A stretch of DNA of 64,000 nucleotides from Planctomycetota bacterium. Lineage in GTDB: Bacteria > Planctomycetota > Phycisphaerae > WQYP01. The stretch covers positions 1 to 64,000 of the forward strand of contig JAKAVA010000092.1 of assembly GCA_021827645.1 (NCBI GenBank), written 5' to 3'. Every line of letters starts with the position of its first letter. Positions within the stretch are counted from its first letter, which is position 1. The translations under genes were made by a program, and so were the position numbers. This document shows, one piece after another, positions 1 through 7,578 of this stretch. The notes beneath the pieces were generated by a model. It searched no databases. It was given only the letters and a program-made list of their open reading frames with translations, and was not told where the DNA came from.

Positions 1-1
1 G

Positions 2-127
2 AGTTACCTTTTCGCTGCAGCGGATGTTGCCCGGGCGATGAAAGCGGTTGACAGCACAGTTTATCGGGCGAATCGGTACATGCTCGCCGCTGCCCGCCGC
101 TACGCCCGGATGGCCGGCATGCATTGA
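2..127 (+). CDS. 3' end of an unidentified gene (partial)
   Basis: The second reading frame is open from the window edge to a TGA at 125-127, giving 41 residues rich in Ala and Arg (ending ARMAGMH). The start lies outside the window. I do not recognise the family; the short Ala/Arg-rich helical tail carries no motif. It sits just upstream of the predicted promoter of the ribosomal-protein cluster. In many bacteria fusA/tuf or rpsL/rpsG lie here, but this tail matches none of their C-termini that I know. It could be a chance open frame. Confidence 0.4.
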   Translation, partial: SYLFAAADVARAMKAVDSTVYRANRYMLAAARRYARMAGMH

Positions 128-451
128 TAACCGCGGATATTTCCCTTTCTTTCCGCCTCTGCCCGATTTGCGGGGGTATTGACAAATTTGGTGGCGGGTG
201 TAGACTTCTTGGTCTTGCCTGCGGGCGGACAGGTGGTTGCGCAGCGAAGCTGCTCTCAGCTTTTCGCATGTTGCAGGCCACGGATTGAGTCCGCAGCGGA
301 TTTTGGCCCCAGCCGAGCCGAAGGTTGTGAGGATGAAATCTCCTGCAGGAAGCAGGGTCGTACCGGCTGAAATGGCCGGTGTTGGCGGCCCCTGTTGTGT
401 TGATGGTTGTTTTGTTTTTCGGCAGATAAATAGCGGTTGGTTGGATAAATT
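128..451 (+). other. Upstream/leader region of the ribosomal-protein cluster
   Basis: No convincing gene is seen in these 324 bases. They hold a predicted promoter (179-206) and then a leader of about 240 nt before rpsJ. The leader contains a 6-bp hairpin (ACCGGC 362-367 with GCCGGT 375-380) flanked by CAGGG and CCCTG, which could extend it. Long structured S10 leaders bind L4 for autoregulation in Enterobacteria; whether this one does is unknown. Confidence 0.5.
179..206 (+). promoter_or_regulatory. Predicted sigma-70 promoter for the S10 cluster
   Basis: A perfect TTGACA -35 hexamer (179-184) is separated by 16 nt from TAGACT (201-206), which matches TATAAT at 4 of 6 positions. The expected transcription start is near 213, leaving a leader of about 240 nt before rpsJ. 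Predicted from sequence alone. Confidence 0.5.
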
Positions 452-769
452 ATGGCGGGTACAGCAAACGACAGGATTCGAATCCGGATGGAAGCTTACG
501 ATCATCGTGCGCTGGATTCATCCGCTCGGGAAATCGTAGAGCATGCCAAGCGTACCAGTGCCAAGGTGCTTGGGCCGATCCCGCTGCCGACCCGAATTGA
601 ACGATTTACCGTTCTCCGCTCGCCCCACATTGACAAAAAGAGCCGAGAGCAGTTTGAAATTCGCACCCACAAGCGGGTGATTGACATTCTCGAACCGAAT
701 CCGCGGACCATTGAAGCCTTGAATCGGCTGGTGGTGCCTGCGGGTGTGTTCGTGAAGATTAAGGCTTGA
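452..769 (+). CDS. rpsJ: 30S ribosomal protein S10
   Basis: S10 of 105 residues, the usual length. It is a 30S head protein and, as NusE, part of transcription antitermination complexes. The core [13 protein letters not shown], the HKRVIDI segment and the C-terminal [11 protein letters not shown] are typical of the family. It is the first gene of the S10-spc-alpha cluster, as in most bacteria, and is followed by a 247-nt structured spacer before rplC. The palindrome GGATTCGAATCC at its 5' end is coincidental coding sequence and not a tRNA arm. Confidence 0.97.
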   Translation: MAGTANDRIRIRMEAYDHRALDSSAREIVEHAKRTSAKVLGPIPLPTRIERFTVLRSPHIDKKSREQFEIRTHKRVIDILEPNPRTIEALNRLVVPAGVFVKIKA

Positions 770-839
770 CGGCCACAGGCCATCAAGTCGGCATGAACGA
801 AGTTTTTTTCCGTTGTTCATCGCCACCTGAGTGATCTCG

Positions 840-894
840 GATGGGCTGTAAAACGTCGGCTTCGGCCGCGGGCTTCAGTCCCATCTCGAAGCCG
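840..894 (+). promoter_or_regulatory. Structured leader upstream of rplC (possible pseudoknot or switch)
   Basis: Two interleaved inverted repeats lie in the 247-nt rpsJ-rplC spacer. GATGGGCTG (840-848) can pair with 876-885 (CAG, one bulged T, CCCATC), and CGGCTTCG (857-864) can pair with CGAAGCCG (887-894). Their order (arm 1, arm 2, arm 1', arm 2') is that of an H-type pseudoknot, or of two competing folds. This is consistent with a regulatory mRNA element controlling rplC and downstream genes; the function is inferred. Confidence 0.35.
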
Positions 895-1016
895 GTTAGA
901 GGGTTGCCAACTGTGGTGGCCCGGCGGCCGGACGGGATATCCGGGAGAACCTGACACCGCAATCGCTTGCGGAAAACGGGTTCCCAGATGAGCGTAAACG
1001 ACGGTAGAGGTATGCC

Positions 1017-1709
1017 ATGAGCGAAACTGGTTCCCCATCTTCTATTGCCATTGCGGCCATTTTGGGTCGTAAGGTCGGTATGACACGCATTTATGATGAA
1101 ACCGGTACGGTGGTACCGGTGACGGTCGTGCAGGCCGGCCCGTGTGTGGTGACTCAGGTCAAAACTTCAGACGGCCGCGACGGTTACAATGCCGTTCAGC
1201 TTGGTTTTGAAGATATTCGCACGCAGCGGGCGTCGAAGCCGATTGTCGGTCATTGCCAGAAGACGGGTAATACGACGCCGAAGAAGTTTTTCCGGGAAAT
1301 TCGCCTCGACGAGAAGCCGACGGTTGCGACGGGTGCAACGGTCGATGTTTCGCAATTTGATGCAATCAAATATGTGGACGTGGTCGGCACCAGCAAGGGT
1401 AAAGGGTTTCAGGGCGTCATGAAGCGTTGGAACTTTGGCGGCCAGCCGGGCTCGCACGGTACGGAGCGTAAGCACCGTTCGCCGGGGTCCATCGGTGGCG
1501 GCCAGGGTACCCGTGGTCATGGTCGGGGTATCAAGAAGGGAAAGAAAATGGCGGGTCACCTTGGAGATGAACGGGTGACGGCTCGAAATCTCCGGCTGGT
1601 GGGTGTGGATAAAAGCAAGCACCTGCTGCTGATCAAGGGGACGGTGCCGGGCGCCAACGGCGGATTGTTGTTTGTTCGGAGTGCCAAGACGATGAAGCAC
1701 GGGGCGTGA
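1017..1709 (+). CDS. rplC: 50S ribosomal protein L3
   Basis: L3, 230 residues. It nucleates assembly of the 50S subunit and reaches toward the peptidyl transferase centre. The hallmark ILGRKVGMTRIYDE lies at residues 15-28, and the Gly/Arg/His-rich loop (GSHGTERKHRSPGSIGGGQ) typical of L3 lies near residues 147-165. Residues 1-13 (MSETGSPSSIAIA) are a short extension compared with most L3 proteins. It is separated from rplD by 92 nt that contain a strong hairpin. Confidence 0.97.
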   Translation: MSETGSPSSIAIAAILGRKVGMTRIYDETGTVVPVTVVQAGPCVVTQVKTSDGRDGYNAVQLGFEDIRTQRASKPIVGHCQKTGNTTPKKFFREIRLDEKPTVATGATVDVSQFDAIKYVDVVGTSKGKGFQGVMKRWNFGGQPGSHGTERKHRSPGSIGGGQGTRGHGRGIKKGKKMAGHLGDERVTARNLRLVGVDKSKHLLLIKGTVPGANGGLLFVRSAKTMKHGA

Positions 1710-1724
1710 GCCATGGCGTGCTTT

Positions 1725-1752
1725 CGAAGCCGGTCGGTTGTCGGCGGCTTCG
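1725..1752 (+). repeat. Inverted repeat in the rplC-rplD spacer
   Basis: A perfect 8-bp stem, CGAAGCCG (1725-1732) with CGGCTTCG (1745-1752), encloses a 12-nt loop. The same arms, in the opposite order, occur in the rplC leader at 857-864 and 887-894. There is no U-tract, so it is not a terminator. It may be an RNA processing or translational control site. Confidence 0.4.
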
Positions 1753-1801
1753 GTTCCAGGGTTGTCCACGGGGCGGCCCGTTTATGCGGAAGTATTAGAA
1801 T

Positions 1802-2449
1802 ATGATTGAATTGCCGGTATACAATCAGAGCGGTCAGGAAGTCGGTAAGCTGAGCGTTGACGAAAAGCAGCTTGGCGGCGAAGTGAATGCGGCCCTGCTC
1901 AAGCAGGCGGTGGTGATGTACCACGCCAACCTGCGTCAGGGGACGGTGGCGACGCGGGGTCGGGGCGATGTGGAGGGGTCCACCCGCAAGCTGTATAAAC
2001 AGAAACATACGGGCAGTGCGCGTCGCGGTAACATCCGCACGAATGTGATGAAGGGCGGCGGTATGGCGTTTGCGAAGCGTCCGCGAGATTTCCGCCAGTC
2101 CATGCCCACCCGCCAACGCCGCCTTGCCCGTAACAATGCCATCCTCGCCAAAATTGAATCCAAACAAATAAAAATTCTCGATCAGTTGTCACTGCCTCAG
2201 GCCAAAACAAAAGAAATGGCCCGAGTGCTTTCGGCGCTGAAGATTGATCGGTCGGTGCTCATTGCCCCGGCCAAAACCGATCAGACTCTCGTGCTTTCAT
2301 CGCGCAATATCCCGAATGCCAGCATCAAGCCGGCCTTGGAAATTAATGCCTACGACATCCTGAAGGCGAAAACGCTGCTGATGACACGCGATGCGATGGA
2401 GACGCTTTTGAAATCGCCGGTCAAAAACGCCGGCGCAACCGGTGCATGA
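1802..2449 (+). CDS. rplD: 50S ribosomal protein L4
   Basis: L4, 215 residues, a 50S protein lining the exit tunnel and a known autoregulator of S10 operons in some bacteria. The N-terminal YNQSGQEVGKLSV strand, the central tunnel loop rich in Gly/Arg (QGTVATRGRGDVEGSTRK) and the GSARRGNIR segment are family hallmarks. Length and order are normal, and it is followed 34 nt later by rplW. Confidence 0.97.
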   Translation: MIELPVYNQSGQEVGKLSVDEKQLGGEVNAALLKQAVVMYHANLRQGTVATRGRGDVEGSTRKLYKQKHTGSARRGNIRTNVMKGGGMAFAKRPRDFRQSMPTRQRRLARNNAILAKIESKQIKILDQLSLPQAKTKEMARVLSALKIDRSVLIAPAKTDQTLVLSSRNIPNASIKPALEINAYDILKAKTLLMTRDAMETLLKSPVKNAGATGA

Positions 2450-2483
2450 GGATTCGGCCGATGAGCCGCAATGAGGAATGACT

Positions 2484-2768
2484 ATGGAATTGACAGCAAC
2501 CGACATCATCAAGCGCCCGCTGATATCTGAAAAGAGTTATCACTACGGCGAACGATTCAATGCCTACAGCTTTGAAGTGGACAAGCGGGCCGATAAAGAG
2601 CAGATTCGCCGGGCGGTGGAGGAGATATACAAAGTGAAGGTGGATGATGTCCGCACGATTGTGCTGCCGGGCAAACCGAAACGCACGCGGAAAGGCGAGA
2701 AAACGACGCCCTCGTGGAAGAAGGCGATTGTCAAGGTGCACGGCGATCATAAGCTGGAAATTTATTAA
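2484..2768 (+). CDS. rplW: 50S ribosomal protein L23
   Basis: L23, 94 residues, sits at the tunnel exit and is the docking site for trigger factor and SRP. The IIKRPLISEKSYH motif near the N-terminus and VRTIVLPGKPKRTRKG are typical. The ATG at 2484 is preferred over the one at 2478 because GAGG at 2473-2476 is 7 nt upstream of 2484 but only 1 nt from 2478. Confidence 0.95.
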   Translation: MELTATDIIKRPLISEKSYHYGERFNAYSFEVDKRADKEQIRRAVEEIYKVKVDDVRTIVLPGKPKRTRKGEKTTPSWKKAIVKVHGDHKLEIY

Positions 2769-2821
2769 TCGTCGCCCGGCCGATCCGGGCTTTTTGAATC
2801 AGATGGAATGGTGAGTGCCTT

Positions 2822-3688
2822 ATGCCGATCAGACAATATAAACCTGTAACCGCCGGACGGCGTTTTTCGTCGGTGAATGCGTTTACGGAAATCACCCGCA
2901 GCACACCGGAAAAATCGCTGCTGGAACCGAAGAAAAAAACGGGTGGTCGCAATCATCGGGGCTGGATCACCTGCCGTCATATCGGCGGCGGTCACAAGCA
3001 GCAGTATCGGAAGATTGACTTCAAGCGGAACAAGGACGGCATCAAAGCCACGGTAGAATCGATTGAATATGATCCCAATCGCACCGCGTTCATCGCCTTG
3101 CTGTCGTATGCGGATGGTGAAAAGCGATATATTCTCGCACCGCAGGGGCTGAAGGTCGGCGACATTGTGGAAAGCGGCACGCAAACCAACATCGAAAAGA
3201 CGCCGGGCAACGCGATGCCGCTGGAAGTGGTGCCGACGGGTATTGAAATTCATAACATCGAGGCGGTCCCGGGTAAAGGGGGCAGTCTGGTGCGAAGTGC
3301 GGGCGGCGTGGCCCGGTTGATCGGTAAGGACAACGGACTGGCGACGGTTCAGTTGCCATCGGGTGAAATTCGGCAGTTGAATTGGCACTGCCGGGCGACG
3401 ATCGGTCAGATCGGCAATCCGGATTGGGCCAATATCCGGTGGGGGAAGGCCGGTCGGACGAGGCACCGGGGCATTCGCCCGACGGTGCGTGGTGTGGCTC
3501 AGAACCCGGTAAGCCATCCGCTGGGTGGTGGTGAGGGGCGTTCAGGCGGCGGTCGGCACCCGGTCAGCAAGTGGGGCGTTCCGGCCAAGGGTGGCAAGAC
3601 GCGCAACCCGCGAAAGAATTCGTCGGACAAAATTATTCGTCGCCGCATGACGGTGCGTTATGGTGAATCGGTCTTGCGTCGGCGTTGA
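2822..3688 (+). CDS. rplB: 50S ribosomal protein L2
   Basis: L2, 288 residues, is needed for subunit association and peptidyl transfer. It starts [14 protein letters not shown] as usual. The [20 protein letters not shown] segment and the C-terminal [16 protein letters not shown] loop (with the conserved catalytic-region His) and KTRNPRKNS are present. The next gene is rpsS. Confidence 0.98.
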   Translation: MPIRQYKPVTAGRRFSSVNAFTEITRSTPEKSLLEPKKKTGGRNHRGWITCRHIGGGHKQQYRKIDFKRNKDGIKATVESIEYDPNRTAFIALLSYADGEKRYILAPQGLKVGDIVESGTQTNIEKTPGNAMPLEVVPTGIEIHNIEAVPGKGGSLVRSAGGVARLIGKDNGLATVQLPSGEIRQLNWHCRATIGQIGNPDWANIRWGKAGRTRHRGIRPTVRGVAQNPVSHPLGGGEGRSGGGRHPVSKWGVPAKGGKTRNPRKNSSDKIIRRRMTVRYGESVLRRR

Positions 3689-3763
3689 TGGTGGCGTTGA
3701 TTGTTGCCCGGTGCGGCGGATGATGTCGGCCGGGTGTGTCTGGATAAACACTCTGAGGTATTC

Positions 3764-4039
3764 ATGAGTCGCAGTTCAAAAAAAGGCCCGTTTGTGGCGT
3801 ACCACCTGTTGGAAAAGGTGAACCGGCTGAACGAGTCGCGGAAGAAAGACCCGATCAAAACGTGGTCGCGGGCGAGTACGGTGATCCCGGAATTTGTCGG
3901 TCACACCTTCATGGTGCATAATGGTCGGCAGCACATCCGGGTGTTTGTCACGGAAGACATGGTAGGCCACAAGCTTGGTGAATTTGCCCCCACGCGGACA
4001 TTCAAGGGGCACACCATGGTGAAGAAAGAGACGGCCTGA
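3764..4039 (+). CDS. rpsS: 30S ribosomal protein S19
   Basis: S19, 91 residues, lies in the 30S head and contacts S13. [11 protein letters not shown], the [21 protein letters not shown] segment and [14 protein letters not shown] are diagnostic. The ATG at 3764 is chosen because TGAGGT is about 6 nt upstream and the family starts here; an in-frame ATG at 3701 would add an unrelated 21-residue leader. Confidence 0.97.
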   Translation: MSRSSKKGPFVAYHLLEKVNRLNESRKKDPIKTWSRASTVIPEFVGHTFMVHNGRQHIRVFVTEDMVGHKLGEFAPTRTFKGHTMVKKETA

Positions 4040-4121
4040 TAAGACCGCGGAATGCGGGTGGCCCGGTTGGGTGCCCGGCGAAATGGGCCGATGGGCGGCT
4101 GATTAGAGTTGAGGTTGATTT

Positions 4122-4508
4122 ATGTATACATCAACATGGCGATATGCAAGAATTTCTCCGCGGAAGGCCCGCCTTCTGACGGACTTGATCCGTGGGAAAT
4201 CGGTTCAGGAAGCGCTTTCGGTGTTGAGCTTTTCCAAGAAACGTGCGGCGATCATGGTGGCCAAGGTTCTCAAAACGGCGATTGCCAACGCCGATGAAGG
4301 CGGGGCGGATGTCGCTGATCTTTATGTGAGCGCGACGTACTGTGATGGCGGCCCGATCATTAAACGTTTCATGCCGAAGGATCGGGGTAAAAGTTACGCC
4401 ATCATGAAGCGCACGAGTCACATCACGGTGACGGTAGATGAAGGTGCGGCCAAGGTGAAGGAAGCCAAGGCCGGGAAGAAGCGAAGTAAAGCGGCGAAAG
4501 CTGCGTAA
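4122..4508 (+). CDS. rplV: 50S ribosomal protein L22
   Basis: L22, 128 residues, lines the exit tunnel. It begins MYTSTWRYARISPRKARLLTDLIRGK, the typical RISPRKAR start, and contains the tunnel hairpin RFMPKDRGKSYAIMKRTSHITV. A Lys/Ala-rich tail of about 18 residues extends the C-terminus. It is followed by a spacer with hairpins and a T-run before rpsC. Confidence 0.97.
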   Translation: MYTSTWRYARISPRKARLLTDLIRGKSVQEALSVLSFSKKRAAIMVAKVLKTAIANADEGGADVADLYVSATYCDGGPIIKRFMPKDRGKSYAIMKRTSHITVTVDEGAAKVKEAKAGKKRSKAAKAA

Positions 4509-4515
4509 CAGAAGG

Positions 4516-4552
4516 CGGTCTTGAGACCGTCGCCCGTTAAGTGGGCTTTTTT
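4516..4552 (+). terminator. Weak terminator/attenuator-like element between rplV and rpsC
   Basis: A 5-bp hairpin (CGGTC 4516-4520, GACCG 4525-4529) is followed by a second, GCCC (4532-4535) with GGGC (4543-4546), then TTTTTT at 4547-4552. The S3 ribosome binding site GAGG follows directly. The second stem is only 4 bp, so any termination would be partial and could set the level of genes from rpsC on. Confidence 0.3.
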
Positions 4553-4562
4553 GAGGTTTTCT

Positions 4563-5414
4563 ATGGGTCAGAAAGTCAGTCCAGTCGGTTTTCGGACCGG
4601 TATCACCGAGGGGTGGTCCAGCCGGTGGTTCGCACCCAAGCGGCTCTTTGGCGAGCTGCTGGTGGAGGATCACAAAATCCGCGAGTACATTGAATCCCGG
4701 CTCAACGGTGGTCCCTCAACGGTGCGACCGCCCAAAGCCAAGGCGGCGGAACCGGCTGCTCCGGCTGCAGCGCCCGCCGGTGAGGGAGGCGAAGCTGCCG
4801 CGGCCGCTCCTGCAAAACCGGCGCCGCGTCCGATTCGCACGCTCAATCGGCCAACTGGTAATTATGCCGCGATTTCGCGTATTGAAATTGAACGCACCCG
4901 CGAAGAACTCCGCATCATCCTGCATACCGGCCGTCCGGGTGTGGTGATCGGTTCCAAGGGTGAGGAAATCAATCGCCTTACCAAAGAATTGGAAGACCTG
5001 ACCCAGCGGAAGGTGAAGATTGAAACGGTCGATATCGGCAATCCGGATCTCAACGCTCGACTGGTGGCGGATGGAATTGCTGAGCAATTGAAAAAGCGAG
5101 CTGCCTTTCGGCGCGTGATGAAGCAAAAGGCCGAGGCGGCGATGAATGCCGGTGCTCTGGGGATCAAAATCCAGATCGGCGGTCGAATCGGCGGGGCGGA
5201 AATCGCCCGTGTTGAAAAGCAGATTGTGGGCAGCATTCCGCTTCACACGCTGCAGGCCGATATTTCCTACGGTCTGGTGCATTGCAATACGCCGTTTGGT
5301 GTGATCGGCATAAAAGTGTGGATATACCGTGGTCTTTATGCGGACATTGAAGCCCGTGCCGAGGCTGCAGGACAGGCGGCCCGTGGCGGTCCGCGTCGTC
5401 CCCGGCGGCGGTAA
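4563..5414 (+). CDS. rpsC: 30S ribosomal protein S3 with an Ala/Pro-rich insertion
   Basis: S3, 283 residues against about 210-235 in most bacteria. It lines the mRNA entry channel. MGQKVSPVGFRTGI at the N-terminus, the KH domain with VVIGSKGEEI near residues 117-126, and the C-terminal GRIGGAEIAR and DISYGLVHCNTPFGVIGIKVWIYRG segments are standard. Between residue 48 and the conserved SRIEIER at about 105 lies a low-complexity insertion of roughly 55 residues, rich in Ala, Pro and Lys, where other S3 proteins have only a few residues. The start at 4563 (GAGGTTTTCT before ATG) matches the family; an ATG at 4521 does not. Confidence 0.97.
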   Translation: MGQKVSPVGFRTGITEGWSSRWFAPKRLFGELLVEDHKIREYIESRLNGGPSTVRPPKAKAAEPAAPAAAPAGEGGEAAAAAPAKPAPRPIRTLNRPTGNYAAISRIEIERTREELRIILHTGRPGVVIGSKGEEINRLTKELEDLTQRKVKIETVDIGNPDLNARLVADGIAEQLKKRAAFRRVMKQKAEAAMNAGALGIKIQIGGRIGGAEIARVEKQIVGSIPLHTLQADISYGLVHCNTPFGVIGIKVWIYRGLYADIEARAEAAGQAARGGPRRPRRR

Positions 5415-5421
5415 TATCGGC

Positions 5422-5490
5422 TGCGACCGTTGGGGTCGCAATGAAGTGTGCCTCAGGCACAAAAAATTGTCCGCAGCGTAAGGCGTGCGG
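5422..5490 (+). repeat. Three consecutive hairpins in the rpsC-rplP spacer
   Basis: The 135-nt spacer holds TGCGACC (5422-5428)/GGTCGCA (5434-5440), TGTGCC (5447-5452)/GGCACA (5456-5461) followed by an A-run, and CCGCA (5471-5475)/TGCGG (5486-5490). None has a U-tract on the + strand. They may stabilise or mark processing of the polycistronic mRNA. Confidence 0.35.
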
Positions 5491-5549
5491 CAATAACGGT
5501 GAGCGGCTAAAAGTAACGGATCAAGCCGCCGAATTGAGGAGTTAAAGCC

Positions 5550-5969
5550 ATGGCCATGATGCCAGCAAGAGTTAAATGGCGTAAGCAGCAGCGCGGTACC
5601 ATGAAGGGGAACGCGACTCGCGGCAACCGCATCAGTTTCGGCGAATATGCTCTCCAGTCGCTGGAGCCGGGGCGTCTTAACGGGCGGCAGATTGAAGCCG
5701 GCCGTATGGTGATTTCACACCAGCTTGCCCGGGAAGGTCGCGTGTACATTCGCATCTTCCCGCATAAGAGTTTTTCGAAGAAACCGCTGGAAACCCGTAT
5801 GGGTACCGGTAAGGGTGAGCCGGAATTCTGGGCCGCCGAAGTGAAGCCCGGCACGATCCTCTATGAGGTGGGTGGAGTCGATGAGGTGGCGGCCAAGCGG
5901 GCATTTGCGCGTGCGGCGGCCAAGATGCCGGTGCGATGCCGATTTGTCCGTCGTCGTCACACCCTGTAA
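5550..5969 (+). CDS. rplP: 50S ribosomal protein L16
   Basis: L16, 139 residues, organises the A-site region and binds 5S rRNA neighbours. The sequence runs PARVKWRKQQRGTMKG, ISFGEYALQSLEPGRL, RIFPHKSFSKKPLETRMGTGKGEPEFWAAEVKPG, all hallmarks. GAGGAG at 5536-5541 is 8 nt before the ATG. The next gene, rpmC, begins 16 nt downstream. Confidence 0.97.
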   Translation: MAMMPARVKWRKQQRGTMKGNATRGNRISFGEYALQSLEPGRLNGRQIEAGRMVISHQLAREGRVYIRIFPHKSFSKKPLETRMGTGKGEPEFWAAEVKPGTILYEVGGVDEVAAKRAFARAAAKMPVRCRFVRRRHTL

Positions 5970-5985
5970 GGATATTGAGGAATAA

Positions 5986-6258
5986 ATGGTTGCTCCGGTC
6001 CGTGCGGCCGGTACAGGCAAGAGGAAAAAAATGGCTGTAAAGCGTAAACAGATGCTGGATGAGCTTAATAAGCTGGACTTGGAGCAGTTGCGGCTTCGGA
6101 GTGCGGAATTGCGCCGGAAGCTCCTGGAACTGCGAAGCCAGAAGGCGGGCGATAAGGTTTCGGATCTTTCGCAGTTCAAAAAGAACCGTCGCGAAGTGGC
6201 GCGTGTTGAGACATTGATCCGCAGGCATGAGCTTGCCGGCAGCGTAAAGTCAAACTGA
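5986..6258 (+). CDS. rpmC: 50S ribosomal protein L29
   Basis: L29, a short helical-hairpin protein at the tunnel exit. The core LDELNKLDLEQLRLRSAELRRK and FKKNRREVARVETLIRRHEL are typical. From 5986 it has 90 residues; an internal ATG at 6031, with its own GAGG 6 nt upstream, would give 75 residues, closer to the usual 65-75. Both starts have ribosome binding sites, so the first 15 residues are uncertain. Confidence 0.93.
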   Translation: MVAPVRAAGTGKRKKMAVKRKQMLDELNKLDLEQLRLRSAELRRKLLELRSQKAGDKVSDLSQFKKNRREVARVETLIRRHELAGSVKSN

Positions 6259-6281
6259 ATTGAATGGGTATTGAGGCGATA

Positions 6282-6674
6282 ATGGTTATGACTGAAAGTT
6301 CCACGGGTTCCGGTTCTTCGAAGCGTCGTCTTCGGCCGCGTATTATCGGTATTGTTACCGGTGATCGGGTAAGCAAGACGCGCAAAGTTGTATTTGAATA
6401 TCTCTCCCGGCATTCCAAGTACAACAAATACGTCAAGCGGCAGACGGTGCTGCATGTGCATGACGAAAATAATGAAAGCCGGGTCGGAGACCATGTGGAA
6501 GTCATGGCGTGCCGTCCGTTCAGCAAGACCAAAACTTATCGTCTTGTGCGGATCGTCACCCGTGCGGCGCAGATTGATACGTCCATTCTGTCCGGCGAGG
6601 CATCGCAGATGTTCGAAAAGCCAAAGGCGGATAAGGCCTCCGAGCAGCCGAGTCAGGAAACGGCCGGGGCATAA
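6282..6674 (+). CDS. rpsQ: 30S ribosomal protein S17
   Basis: S17, 130 residues. The OB-fold core IGIVTGDRVSKTRKVVFEYLSRHSKYNKYVKR and VGDHVEVMACRPFSKTKTYRLVRIV are typical. About 35 extra C-terminal residues, rich in Glu/Lys/Ser, extend beyond the usual 80-90. Start 6282 is preferred because GAGG (6273-6276) lies 5 nt upstream; ATGs at 6264 and 6288 are alternatives. Confidence 0.95.
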   Translation: MVMTESSTGSGSSKRRLRPRIIGIVTGDRVSKTRKVVFEYLSRHSKYNKYVKRQTVLHVHDENNESRVGDHVEVMACRPFSKTKTYRLVRIVTRAAQIDTSILSGEASQMFEKPKADKASEQPSQETAGA

Positions 6675-6736
6675 TTTATTCCCGGCGGATGGGGCCTGCC
6701 ACGAGCAGGCGAATGTTTTGAGGATCAGGTGAAGAT

Positions 6737-7123
6737 ATGATTCAGCAGCAAACCCGGCTTGATGTAGCCGACAATACAGGTGCCAAGCAGGTGATGTGCA
6801 TTAAGGTGCTCGGCGGCTCATCGGCGCGGGGAAAATTTACGCGAAAAACAGCCGGCGTCGGGGATTTGATTGTGGTGGCCGTTAAAAAAGCCCTTCCCAA
6901 CGGGGATGTGAAACAGGGCGAAGTGGCCAAAGCCGTCATTGTGCGGACGAAGCAGCCGATTCGCCGGGCGGACGGCAGTTACGTTCGGTTTGATCGCAAC
7001 GCGGCGGTTATTGTTGATGCGGAGGGGAGCCCGCGGGGCACCCGTATTTTCGGTGCGGTCGCCAGAGAACTGCGGGAAAAGAACTTTATGAAGATTGTGT
7101 CTCTGGCCAGCGAAGTGGTGTGA
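6737..7123 (+). CDS. rplN: 50S ribosomal protein L14
   Basis: L14, 128 residues, forms part of an intersubunit bridge. It starts [28 protein letters not shown] and ends [21 protein letters not shown], both diagnostic. A short insertion at [15 protein letters not shown] is within family range. Spacing to rplX is 72 nt. Confidence 0.98.
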   Translation: MIQQQTRLDVADNTGAKQVMCIKVLGGSSARGKFTRKTAGVGDLIVVAVKKALPNGDVKQGEVAKAVIVRTKQPIRRADGSYVRFDRNAAVIVDAEGSPRGTRIFGAVARELREKNFMKIVSLASEVV

Positions 7124-7195
7124 AGTCATTCTCGATCGGGTGGCCCGGGGCATCCCGGATACCAGATGCGATCGTGAAGATATGAGGTTAGATCA

Positions 7196-7522
7196 ATGGC
7201 AGCACGTATAAGAAAAGATGACTTGGTAATCGTCCGGTCGGGCAACGAGCGTGGAAAGACCGGTAAAGTCCTCTCGGTATTGCCCGACAAGCAGCGGGTG
7301 GTGGTGGAAGGGGTGAACGTTGTGTGGAAGCACATCAAGCCCACCCAGCAGAACCGCAAAGGGGGTCGGATTCAAAAACCGGCGCCTATTCATGTCAGCA
7401 AAGTGCAACCGATTGATCCGGAAACGGGCCGAGGTACACGGGTTAAAATTGGATACCGCGATGGTTTGAAGGTTCGTACCAGCAGCAAAGGTAAGGAATT
7501 GAGCGTAGTCGGCAAGGCCTGA
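7196..7522 (+). CDS. rplX: 50S ribosomal protein L24
   Basis: L24, 108 residues, an early 50S assembly initiator with a KOW motif ([20 protein letters not shown]). The [19 protein letters not shown] and PIHVSKVQ segments are typical. The order rplN-rplX-rplE is normal. Confidence 0.97.
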   Translation: MAARIRKDDLVIVRSGNERGKTGKVLSVLPDKQRVVVEGVNVVWKHIKPTQQNRKGGRIQKPAPIHVSKVQPIDPETGRGTRVKIGYRDGLKVRTSSKGKELSVVGKA

Positions 7523-7578
7523 ACCGGGCGTGTAAGCGCCCCGGGTTAATCGCCGACTCTTCATGAGGTCAGTTGAAA

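Noticed and set aside
473-484. GGATTCGAATCC resembling a tRNA T-arm
   Set aside because: It lies inside rpsJ coding sequence and there is no acceptor stem or D/anticodon arm around it.
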